Shown: positions 1 to 4,250 of the stretch, in pieces
Layout: every line of letters starts with the position of its first letter
Numbering within the stretch: position 1 is the first letter of the stretch
Origin: SZUA-186 sp039714155
Lineage (GTDB): Bacteria; Pseudomonadota; Gammaproteobacteria; UBA9214
Direction: 5' to 3'
DNA: 6,666 nt
NCBI GenBank assembly: GCA_039714155.1
Contig: JBDLJX010000126.1
Coordinates: 1-6,666, forward strand
Notes under the pieces: generated by a model
What the model was told of the DNA's origin: nothing
Databases searched by the model: none
What the model saw: only the letters and a program-made list of their open reading frames with translations
Made by a program: the position numbers and the translations under genes

Positions 1-804
1 GACCGCATTGCCACCGCCCCGTTGCACCTCGCCCCAGGGCACCGGCTCGCGGCCGCTGCCGACAGGAACCACCAGCAGCTGTACGTCGGGCACCGGCAGA
101 CGGCCATAGGCACTGACCAGGGCGCGGACACCGCTGGTGACCCAGCGCCGCATCGCCGCGACATCGGCAGCAGGCTTACCCGGCAGCAAGGCATAGCGGA
201 CCCGCCCCCCCGGCAGTGCGATCGTCTCAACACTGAACCGACCAATGGCCATGCGCGCCTCCCACCCCGGCATGTGCTCGCGCATTTCATACGTTATCGT
301 CCTCCCGGTGCGACCGATGCGCTTCCAGGGGCCCGAGACATCAAAGCCCGGCGGCAGCTCGAAGTCGAGCCGCCAGCGCGCGTCCTTTGACATCCCGTCG
401 GGAACCCAGAGCCACAGTTCAGGATCGAGAACAACGGCATCCCGGGTACGCCAGTTACCCGAGCGCCACTGCTGCCTGCCGATCGCCCCCAGATCCACGC
501 GGTACTCCACGCAGGCCGAAGCGCCGGCAGGCGGCAGAGCGAGGATCGAGCCTTGCAGTTTCAGTTCGACAACGTCATCCCGGGTGTGCATCCGGGCGGT
601 GCGCAGCAACTCCGGGGCGCGTTCGTCGCGGGTGGTCAGCCGGCGTGGCACCAGTCCTTCGAAGCAGGCCCTGACATCGAGGTGTTCGAGGCGCTCACCG
701 GTCGCCACCGTGTAATGCGGCGACCCGGCCGGGGCGGCCGCCGGCACCAGCGGCCACAGCACGACCAGCAATGCCGCTACCTGCCGAAATGGCTGCTCGA
801 ACAT
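1..804 (-). CDS. Exported protein of unknown function, N-terminal 268 residues (partial)
   Basis: An open frame with no stop runs from the ATG at 804 to the left edge, so the C-terminus lies outside the window. The start is supported by a purine-rich AGGGGGAAG about 4 nt before the ATG. Residues 1-24 are a Sec signal peptide: a hydrophobic stretch AALLVVLWPLVPAAA with likely cleavage after AAA. The mature part has two cysteines (C47 and C98) that could form a disulfide, is rich in beta-type sequence and Trp/Arg, and contains a WLWVPDG segment near residue 130. The visible end, PWGEVQRGGGNAV, falls where some exported proteins with an M1/M61-like metallopeptidase fold have a Gly-rich strand before the HExxH-like helix. 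That resemblance is from memory and is weak, and no zinc motif is inside the window. The gene is divergent from the TA operon and shares no operon with anything seen here. The coding call is good; the function is unknown. Confidence 0.8.
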   Translation of the reverse strand, partial: MFEQPFRQVAALLVVLWPLVPAAAPAGSPHYTVATGERLEHLDVRACFEGLVPRRLTTRDERAPELLRTARMHTRDDVVELKLQGSILALPPAGASACVEYRVDLGAIGRQQWRSGNWRTRDAVVLDPELWLWVPDGMSKDARWRLDFELPPGFDVSGPWKRIGRTGRTITYEMREHMPGWEARMAIGRFSVETIALPGGRVRYALLPGKPAADVAAMRRWVTSGVRALVSAYGRLPVPDVQLLVVPVGSGREPVPWGEVQRGGGNAV

Positions 805-875
805 GCGCTTCCCCCTGATTGGACGACTGGTTGGAACACGGCGACAGGCCTGGAGTTCCCTCCGTATAAATGTTC

Positions 876-890
876 GCGGATATAATCCGC
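876..890. promoter_or_regulatory. Short perfect inverted repeat containing TATAAT
   Basis: GCGGAT (876-881) and ATCCGC (885-890) form a perfect 6-bp inverted repeat around ATA, followed by TTTT on the plus strand. The repeat contains a consensus TATAAT (881-886), but no matching -35 hexamer lies 16-18 bp upstream. It sits about 70 bp upstream of the minus-strand gene, so it could be an operator or a promoter element for that gene, or a very small hairpin. Its role is not determined. Confidence 0.25.
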
Positions 891-902
891 TTTTGCATAC
901 TA

Positions 903-938
903 CCCCCTCTCCCTGGCCCTCTCCCGGGGGGAGAGGGG
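903..938 (+). repeat. REP-like palindrome, family 1, copy 1
   Basis: CCCTCTCCC (917-925) pairs with GGGAGAGGG (929-937) across a 3-nt loop, and an additional CCCTCTCCC lies upstream at 905-913. The same layout (C-rich CT arm, TGGC-type linker, second arm, GGGAGAGG) recurs at 1810-1842 and 4184-4219, and in reverse orientation at 4120-4154. All copies are between genes. This is the structure of repetitive extragenic palindromic elements. It lies in the divergent region between the exported-protein gene and higB, so it is unlikely to terminate either one. Confidence 0.8.
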
Positions 939-1121
939 AAGCTCTTTTGGAAATCATAAACAAACGGTGGTTAATATCTCATTGTTCTTGATGCTCGTGG
1001 CTGCACCCTGCTAATTTATTCCGGTTCGATCCTTATTCGTATTTCCTGACAAGGATTTCAGCATTTTCCACCTGGAGCAGCTCATTTAATCGCTGATAAT
1101 ACCGGCGCAAGATAGTTATCA
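939..1121. other. Gene-free AT-richer stretch
   Basis: There is no convincing reading frame, RNA gene or strong promoter here. The composition is visibly more AT-rich than the flanking minus-strand gene and resembles the control region and higB that follow. Its right end includes an inverted pair TGATAA (1094-1099) / TTATCA (1116-1121), discussed with the higB operator. Confidence 0.5.
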
Positions 1122-1146
1122 TTTACCATACTGAGTTAATGGTAAA
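1122..1146. promoter_or_regulatory. 25-bp inverted repeat upstream of higB
   Basis: TTTACCAT (1122-1129) and ATGGTAAA (1139-1146) are perfect 8-bp inverted arms around a 9-nt spacer. There is no T-run after it, so it does not look like an intrinsic terminator. It lies about 55 bp before the TA operon start. It could be a protein-binding site, or the relic of an insertion boundary; which one cannot be decided from sequence. Confidence 0.4.
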
Positions 1147-1157
1147 AACCCCCCTCA

Positions 1158-1185
1158 TTGAGGCATTGCATATGTTATCGATATT
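1158..1185 (+). promoter_or_regulatory. Candidate higBA promoter
   Basis: TTGAGG (1158-1163) and GATATT (1180-1185), spaced by 16 bp, each match 4 of 6 sigma-70 consensus bases. Initiation would fall near 1191-1193, leaving only about 10 nt before the higB ATG at 1203. That fits the absence of a Shine-Dalgarno sequence for higB. The putative -10 lies inside the inverted repeat at 1174-1192, as expected for an autorepressed toxin-antitoxin promoter. The call rests on hexamer similarity and position only. Confidence 0.35.
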
Positions 1186-1200
1186 CGATAACCTGATAAC
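1174..1200. promoter_or_regulatory. Candidate HigA operator with 8-bp inverted arms
   Basis: GTTATCGA (1174-1181) and TCGATAAC (1185-1192) form a perfect inverted repeat with a 3-nt centre. A further half-site, TGATAAC, follows at 1194-1200 directly before the higB start. Antitoxins of the HigA family usually repress their own operon by binding dyads that overlap the promoter, and this dyad has the right position and symmetry. That HigA is the binding protein is inferred. Confidence 0.55.
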
Positions 1201-1202
1201 TC

Positions 1203-1493
1203 ATGATTGAGTCGTTCGGGAACCGGCTGGCTGAAGACCTGTATTTCGATCGCCAGTCAAGGGCTACACATGTATTTATGCCCGAGCTGCGACGTATAGC
1301 CCGACGCAAGTTGCTGTATTTACATGATGCCGTAACGCTTAAGGATCTTCGTGTGCCTCCGGGTAATCGACTGAAAGCACTGAAGGGAAGCTACAAGGGC
1401 AAACACTCAATCCGGATTAATGAGCAATGGCGAATTGTATTCCGCTGGCAGGGCGGCAATGCCTTTGATGTAGCGATTGTGGATTACCATTGA
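1203..1493 (+). CDS. higB: HigB-type toxin, RelE/ParE superfamily mRNA interferase
   Basis: This 96-residue protein has the full length and pattern of the HigB family (host-inhibition of growth; Pseudomonas GraT is a relative). It begins with IESFGNRLAEDLYF. The middle carries the RRIARRKLLYLHDA helix and then LKDLRVPPGNRLKALKG. It ends with KGKHSIRINEQWRIVFRW and a C-terminal VDYH. Family members cleave ribosome-bound mRNA, with basic and histidine residues in these last blocks doing catalysis. The start at 1203 is where family homology begins, yet no Shine-Dalgarno sequence precedes it, so a near-leaderless mRNA or low toxin translation is likely. The antitoxin gene starts 13 bp after the stop, in the toxin-first order typical of higBA. 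The base composition looks lower in GC than neighbouring genes, hinting at acquisition. All conserved blocks are present, so the toxin is probably intact. Confidence 0.92.
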   Translation: MIESFGNRLAEDLYFDRQSRATHVFMPELRRIARRKLLYLHDAVTLKDLRVPPGNRLKALKGSYKGKHSIRINEQWRIVFRWQGGNAFDVAIVDYH

Positions 1494-1506
1494 ACGGGGG
1501 GTTTAT

Positions 1507-1773
1507 ATGAAACAACCTGCAAATCCCTTCCATCCCGGGGAAATTCTGCTTGAGGAATTTCTGCAACCCGCCGGTATCACACAGACTGCTTTTTCCGAGC
1601 GACTGGGCTGGACACGTGCGCGCCTGAATGAACTCATCAAGGGCAAGCGCGGCATAACAGCAGAGTCTGCACTGGATCTGGCCGAGGTGCTTGGTACCTC
1701 GCCCAAATTATGGATGAACCTGCAGGCAACGTGGGACCTGGACCAGGCGATAAAACGACGGGTTGTTGCATAA
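1507..1773 (+). CDS. higA: HigA-type antitoxin, XRE-family transcriptional regulator
   Basis: This 88-residue protein matches HigA antitoxins. It opens with NPFHPGEILLEEFLQPAGIT, has a helix-turn-helix at about residues 24-45 (TQTAFSERLGWTRARLNELI), then GKRGITAESALDLAEVLGTSPKLWMNLQ and a C-terminal WDLDQA. It neutralises HigB by direct binding and normally represses the operon. An in-frame ATG at 1477 would add ten residues inside the higB end. The ATG at 1507 is preferred because GGGGGG at 1496-1501 lies 5 nt upstream and because family homology begins there. It has a much better ribosome site than the toxin, which would favour excess antitoxin. Expected to be co-transcribed with higB from the promoter before 1203. 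Confidence 0.93.
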   Translation: MKQPANPFHPGEILLEEFLQPAGITQTAFSERLGWTRARLNELIKGKRGITAESALDLAEVLGTSPKLWMNLQATWDLDQAIKRRVVA

Positions 1774-1780
1774 CCTGTTT

Positions 1781-1803
1781 CGCAGCTGCAAGCCGCTCCT
1801 GCA
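1781..1803 (+). repeat. REP-like hairpin, family 2, copy 1
   Basis: GCAGCT (1782-1787), loop GCA, AGCCGC (1791-1796), then TCCTGCA. The stem has one mismatch. The same CGCNGCTGCAAGCCGCTCCTGCA core occurs at 3406-3429, and a variant at 2869-2891. The pattern resembles the well-known gammaproteobacterial REP hairpin with a GCGGC/GCCGC stem and a conserved CTCC(T/C)(G/A)CA tail. It lies 8 bp after the higA stop. Confidence 0.7.
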
Positions 1804-1809
1804 GCTTAT

Positions 1810-1842
1810 CCCCTCTCCCTGGCCTACTCCCGGAGGGAGAGG
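1810..1842 (+). repeat. REP-like palindrome, family 1, copy 2
   Basis: CCTCTCCC (1812-1819) is inverted against GGGAGAGG (1835-1842), with an inner CTCCCGGAG (1827-1835) making a tighter hairpin tip. It is similar to 903-938 and in the same orientation, and lies only 6 bp after a family 2 element, so the two form a composite between higA and the patatin gene. The stem could reduce read-through from higBA but has no T-run. Confidence 0.78.
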
Positions 1843-1876
1843 TCCATACCATCTCCTACGATGACTTCATCGCCGC

Positions 1877-1882
1877 TATACT
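1877..1882 (+). promoter_or_regulatory. Candidate -10 box of the patatin gene
   Basis: TATACT matches 5 of 6 bases of the sigma-70 -10 consensus and ends 9 bp before the patatin ATG at 1892. No -35 hexamer is evident 16-18 bp upstream, where the sequence follows the REP element. If it is used, transcription would start within a few bases of the ATG, giving a leaderless or nearly leaderless message. No Shine-Dalgarno sequence is visible here. Confidence 0.3.
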
Positions 1883-1891
1883 GTGTCAACC

Positions 1892-2860
1892 ATGTCGGAT
1901 AGCCGCAAACCATCATCCCTGAGCCTGTCGCGCCGTGAGTTCCTGCGGCTCAGCGCGGCCGGTGTGGTGGTGGCCTGTAGCGGTTGCATTGGCCGGCTCG
2001 GGGAACCGCGCATCGGGCTGGCGCTGGGTGGTGGCGGTGCGAAGGGCCTGTCGCATATCCTGATGCTGGAGGCGCTGGACGAGCTGGGCATTCGCCCGCA
2101 CGTCATTGCCGGCACCAGTATCGGCGCCATTATCGGTGCGATGTACGCCGCCGGCCTGTCCGGGAAGGAGATCCGCGCACTGGTCGAGCAGTTTTTCGTC
2201 GATCAGGATGAGGCGGAGCGCAAACTGTTTGCACTGCCGAAGTCGGTCCGCTGGCTGGATTTTATAGACCCGATGCTGGCAAGCGGCGGGCTGCTCGACA
2301 GCAGTGACTTCATCGCCTGGCTGGGTGAAGTGCTGCCCGTCACCAACTTTCGCGGCCTCAAGATTCCGCTCAAGGTGATCACGGCAGAGCTGTTAACCGG
2401 TCGGGAGGTCATCATGAAGTCCGGCGCCCTGCTGCCGGCCCTGCAGGCAAGCATGGCGATACCCGGCGTATTCCCGCCGGTGGAGGTGAATGGCTACTCG
2501 CTGGTCGATGGCGGCGTGGCCAATCCCCTGCCCTATGACCGGGTGCAGACGGAGAGTGACATTGTCATTGCCATCGATGTCAGTGGCAGTCGTCACCTGG
2601 AGGAAGACGAGACGCTGTCATCGATGGGCGTGCTGACACAGAGTTTTACCGCCATGAGCAGAAATATCCTGATCGAGAAGCTCAAGCGGGAGCGGCCTAC
2701 AGTGTATATCAAGCCCGATATCCGCAATGTGAAGGTGCTCGAGTTCTACAAGGCGCGCGAGGTCTTCGAGCAGGCGCGGCCGGCCCAACGGCAACTGGTC
2801 AAGTCCCTGAAAAAGGCCATGCGTCATCATAAAGGCAGGCCGGGATGCACAGTCGGTTAA
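1892..2860 (+). CDS. Patatin-like phospholipase, Tat-exported lipoprotein (RssA/NTE-type)
   Basis: This 322-residue protein has a complete patatin domain: an oxyanion-hole motif GGGGAKG (46-52), the nucleophile elbow GTSIG with Ser76, the ASMAIPGVFPPV block (186-197), and the catalytic Asp206 in LVDGGVANPLP. The Ser-Asp dyad hydrolyses acyl esters of phospholipids or related lipids. The N-terminus has a twin-arginine motif SRREFLR (13-19), a hydrophobic stretch, and a lipobox VVAC (26-29). This suggests Tat export and lipid anchoring at Cys29 in the envelope. A second cysteine, C32, follows. An in-frame GTG at 1883 would add three residues; ATG 1892 is chosen as the normal start, although neither has a Shine-Dalgarno sequence. 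It is alone in its transcription unit, between REP-like elements. The true substrate is unknown. Confidence 0.93.
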   Translation: MSDSRKPSSLSLSRREFLRLSAAGVVVACSGCIGRLGEPRIGLALGGGGAKGLSHILMLEALDELGIRPHVIAGTSIGAIIGAMYAAGLSGKEIRALVEQFFVDQDEAERKLFALPKSVRWLDFIDPMLASGGLLDSSDFIAWLGEVLPVTNFRGLKIPLKVITAELLTGREVIMKSGALLPALQASMAIPGVFPPVEVNGYSLVDGGVANPLPYDRVQTESDIVIAIDVSGSRHLEEDETLSSMGVLTQSFTAMSRNILIEKLKRERPTVYIKPDIRNVKVLEFYKAREVFEQARPAQRQLVKSLKKAMRHHKGRPGCTVG

Positions 2861-2868
2861 GGGCGTAA

Positions 2869-2891
2869 TCGCGGCGGGACGCCGCTCCCAC
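2869..2891 (+). repeat. REP-like hairpin, family 2, variant copy
   Basis: GCGGCG (2871-2876) and CGCCGC (2880-2885) form a perfect 6-bp stem around GGA, followed by TCCCACAA. The frame TCGCGGC...GCCGCTCC is shared with 3406-3429, but the tip is GCGGGAC instead of CTGCAAG. It begins 8 bp after the patatin stop. Confidence 0.65.
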
Positions 2892-2900
2892 AACTTTTTT
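2871..2900 (+). terminator. Possible terminator of the patatin gene
   Basis: The 6-bp GC stem at 2871-2885 is followed, after 9 nt, by six T residues at 2895-2900. The distance between stem and T-run is longer than in a standard intrinsic terminator, so termination would be weak or need Rho. The position just after the stop codon is right. Confidence 0.3.
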
Positions 2901-2942
2901 AGGGACTGGCGGTCCACCATCCCCGGCACAAATCGCATTCAC

Positions 2943-2985
2943 TTGAAGATATTCAAATCCTGCCGACAATGAGTATGTAATACTC
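2943..2985 (+). promoter_or_regulatory. Candidate promoter and dyad upstream of the Cys-rich protein gene
   Basis: TTGAAG (2943-2948) and GACAAT (2965-2970), 16 bp apart, match the sigma-70 hexamers at 4 of 6 positions each. Immediately after lies a perfect inverted repeat, GAGTAT-GTA-ATACTC (2971-2985), placed where a repressor would block initiation. TTGAA (2943-2947) and TTCAA (2952-2956) are also inverted. This is the only promoter-like arrangement in the 190 bp before the next gene. Confidence 0.3.
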
Positions 2986-3049
2986 CGTATACAAATCGCG
3001 TGCAAAACCGCGTATATGAGTAGTGCCAACAATCATAAAGAGGTGATTC

Positions 3050-3349
3050 ATGAAGTTATCATTTATTGGACTGACTCGGGGGATTCTCCTGGGTTGGGCG
3101 TTTCTCCCGGCCAGCGTGCTGGCCTGCACCCCGGAACAGGATGGCTGCCTGGGCTGTACTGACGAGGAACTGCCTGTTTGCCTGTCATCACTGGTTCAGG
3201 ATGTCTGCCAGTCTTCCGGCAATCCGGGCACCTGCGACCGCCAGCGCGCCTATGATGATGCGGAACGCCATGTTCTGACCAGCACGGGCAGCCATATGTC
3301 ACGCATGCGCGCCATGTTCAGGAGCTCCCGCAAGTACCAGCTTCATTAA
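3050..3349 (+). CDS. Small exported cysteine-rich protein of unknown function
   Basis: This is a 99-residue protein that I do not recognise. The start is well supported by AGAGGTGA ending 3 nt before the ATG. Residues 1-25 form a signal peptide (MKLSFIGLTRGILLGWAFLPASVLA). Cys26 is the first mature residue. VLAC is a poor lipobox because of Leu at -2, so it could be a lipoprotein or a Sec-secreted protein. The mature part has six cysteines (26, 33, 36, 44, 53, 62) packed into 37 residues, including CxxC at 33-36. These would suit three disulfides or a metal site. The C-terminal third is cysteine-free and basic (MSRMRAMFRSSRKYQLH). It stands alone, with REP-like elements on both sides. Coding confidence comes from the ribosome site and signal peptide; the function is unknown. 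Confidence 0.75.
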   Translation: MKLSFIGLTRGILLGWAFLPASVLACTPEQDGCLGCTDEELPVCLSSLVQDVCQSSGNPGTCDRQRAYDDAERHVLTSTGSHMSRMRAMFRSSRKYQLH

Positions 3350-3405
3350 GGAAAGGCAGCAATTCCAAACCACTACCCCTGTATGAGCGCCGTCCCCGGC
3401 GCGAA

Positions 3406-3429
3406 TCGCGGCTGCAAGCCGCTCCTGCA
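3406..3429 (+). repeat. REP-like hairpin, family 2, copy 3
   Basis: GCGGCT (3408-3413) and AGCCGC (3417-3422) form a perfect stem around GCA, with the tail TCCTGCA. It shares a run of GCTGCAAGCCGCTCCTGCA with 1785-1803. It lies in the intergenic region 57 bp after the Cys-rich gene, in the same orientation as the other two copies. There is no T-run, so it is probably not a terminator. Confidence 0.75.
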
Positions 3430-3444
3430 CATAATTTCCTGGCG

Positions 3445-3481
3445 CCTGTTCAGCCTGTATTCAGCGAACATTGCCTATCCT
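3445..3481 (+). promoter_or_regulatory. Direct-repeat operator and promoter of the glycine-zipper gene, candidate PhoP-type box
   Basis: TTCAGC occurs at 3449-3454 and again at 3460-3465, exactly 11 bp apart; each copy is preceded by CCTGT. A -10-like TATCCT follows at 3476-3481, and there is no -35 hexamer at the proper spacing, because the repeat occupies that place. One-turn direct repeats replacing the -35 are typical of genes activated by OmpR/PhoB-family regulators. A regulator of that family is encoded at 4645-5328. Transcription would start near 3488, leaving a leader of about 65 nt. That this regulator binds here is inferred. Confidence 0.45.
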
Positions 3482-3552
3482 GACTGTGAATCATGGGAAA
3501 CAGGGCCTTTTTCCTGCCCCTGGTACACGACCTTCACAACAGGAGACAGACA

Positions 3553-4083
3553 ATGAAACGCATAATGACTGCATTGATTTTCGGGACTTCGGCACTGGCC
3601 TTCTCCGGGGCTGCCGTATCAGGGCATGGATTCATTAGCAAGGCCAAAGTCATCGAGGCGCAGCCCCTGTATGAAACCGTTGAAGTGGCACAACCAGTCA
3701 CCGAGTGCTGGACGGAAAGGGTTACCCGCAACGACCGCAGGCATGGCAGCTATACCGCACCGCTGGCCGGTGGTATTGTCGGTGGAGTGGTCGGCAACCA
3801 GTTCGGCCGGGGGAGCGGGAAGACCGCGCTGACCGTCGCCGGGGCACTGCTTGGTGCATCGATCGGACATGACCACAATGTATCGCATCACCGTCGCCAT
3901 CGGCCCGTGACAGAACACGCAAGACGTTGCGAGACCGTTGATCGCTATGAAGAAGAGCAACAACTCGTGGGCTATCGTGTAAAATACCGCTATGAGGGAC
4001 AGACCTATTACACAGAGACCACAGAACACCCGGGCAAGTTCATACCGGTACGCGTCAGGGTCTCTCCGGTTAACGGGATTTGA
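3553..4083 (+). CDS. Glycine-zipper 2TM domain envelope protein (17-kDa antigen/SlyB-like)
   Basis: This 176-residue protein has a Sec signal peptide at 1-24 (TALIFGTSALAFSGAAVSG) and a typical glycine-zipper segment at 69-105 (PLAGGIVGGVVGNQFGRG then TALTVAGALLGASIG), which packs as a helical hairpin in or against a membrane. The zipper is framed by YETVEVAQPVTECW (C52) and RRCETVDRYEEEQQLVGYRVKYRY (C126), the common pair of blocks in this family, with one cysteine in each that may form a disulfide. A histidine-rich link (HDHNVSHHRRHRP, 106-118) follows the zipper. The start at 3553 is chosen over an in-frame ATG at 3493 because AGGAG lies 7 nt upstream and the signal peptide begins there. 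No lipobox is present, unlike SlyB. Such proteins help maintain envelope integrity and are often under stress regulators; the direct repeat at 3449-3465 fits that. Confidence 0.9.
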   Translation: MKRIMTALIFGTSALAFSGAAVSGHGFISKAKVIEAQPLYETVEVAQPVTECWTERVTRNDRRHGSYTAPLAGGIVGGVVGNQFGRGSGKTALTVAGALLGASIGHDHNVSHHRRHRPVTEHARRCETVDRYEEEQQLVGYRVKYRYEGQTYYTETTEHPGKFIPVRVRVSPVNGI

Positions 4084-4119
4084 TACAGGATCACGCCCCA
4101 TCAACACTGTCCCATCAAC

Positions 4120-4154
4120 TCCCTCTCCCGCAGGGAGAGGGTTGGGGAGAGGGG
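4120..4154 (-). repeat. REP-like palindrome, family 1, copy 3 (reverse orientation)
   Basis: CCCTCTCCC (4121-4129) and GGGAGAGGG (4133-4141) form a 9-bp stem with a 3-nt loop, followed by TTGGGGAGAGGGG, the reverse complement of the leading arm of the other copies. It is therefore inverted relative to 903-938, 1810-1842 and 4184-4219. It lies 36 bp after the stop of the glycine-zipper gene and may also stabilise the 3' end of that message. Confidence 0.8.
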
Positions 4155-4183
4155 AAAAAATAAAAGTTATTCCCAATTTATAT

Positions 4184-4219
4184 CCCCTCATCCTGTCCTT
4201 CTCCCGAAGGGAGAAGGGA
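4184..4219 (+). repeat. REP-like palindrome, family 1, copy 4
   Basis: CCTTCTCCC (4197-4205) pairs with GGGAGAAGG (4209-4217) around GAA. The T-A change in one arm is compensated in the other, so the stem is conserved while the sequence differs from the other copies. Together with 4120-4154 it makes an inverted REP pair about 30 bp apart, like a BIME. It ends 50 bp before the PepSY gene. Confidence 0.78.
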
Positions 4220-4228
4220 CGCCCTGTC

Positions 4229-4234
4229 TATATT
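4229..4234 (+). promoter_or_regulatory. Candidate -10 box of the PepSY-phoPQ operon
   Basis: TATATT matches 5 of 6 consensus -10 bases. The place where a -35 should be (4206-4211) falls in the arm of a REP-like element and has no match. If it is used, the leader before the PepSY ATG is about 30 nt. It is the best candidate in this gap but weak. Confidence 0.25.
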
Positions 4235-4250
4235 CCGGTGAGTGACACTA

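Noticed and set aside
245..715. Plus-strand 156-residue frame, and others, over 1-885
   Set aside because: They are antisense to the minus-strand frame at 1-804, which has a signal peptide and a ribosome site. Their translations are Arg/Ser/Pro-rich and low in structure, as expected for shadows.
903..938. Intrinsic terminator
   Set aside because: The stem is strong, but no plus-strand gene ends upstream and the downstream T-run is short and distant; the sequence is better explained by its repeat family.
988..1017. TTGATG and TAATTT as a promoter
   Set aside because: The -10 match is poor (3 of 6), the spacing is 18 bp, and about 190 bp separate it from the nearest start; likely chance.
1477..1506. 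10-residue N-terminal extension of HigA
   Set aside because: It overlaps the toxin C-terminal codons and lies before the good ribosome site; family homology begins after 1507.
3493..3552. 20-residue N-terminal extension of the glycine-zipper protein
   Set aside because: There is no ribosome site before 3493; the start at 3553 has AGGAG and gives a proper signal peptide. The proposed transcription start also lies close to 3493.
3619..4191. Minus-strand 190-residue frame
   Set aside because: It is opposite the glycine-zipper gene and begins inside a REP-like element; the plus-strand gene has a family match, signal peptide and ribosome site.
903..4219. CRISPR-like repeat array
   Set aside because: The copies are far apart, in both orientations, and differ in sequence; there is no regular spacing and no cas gene.
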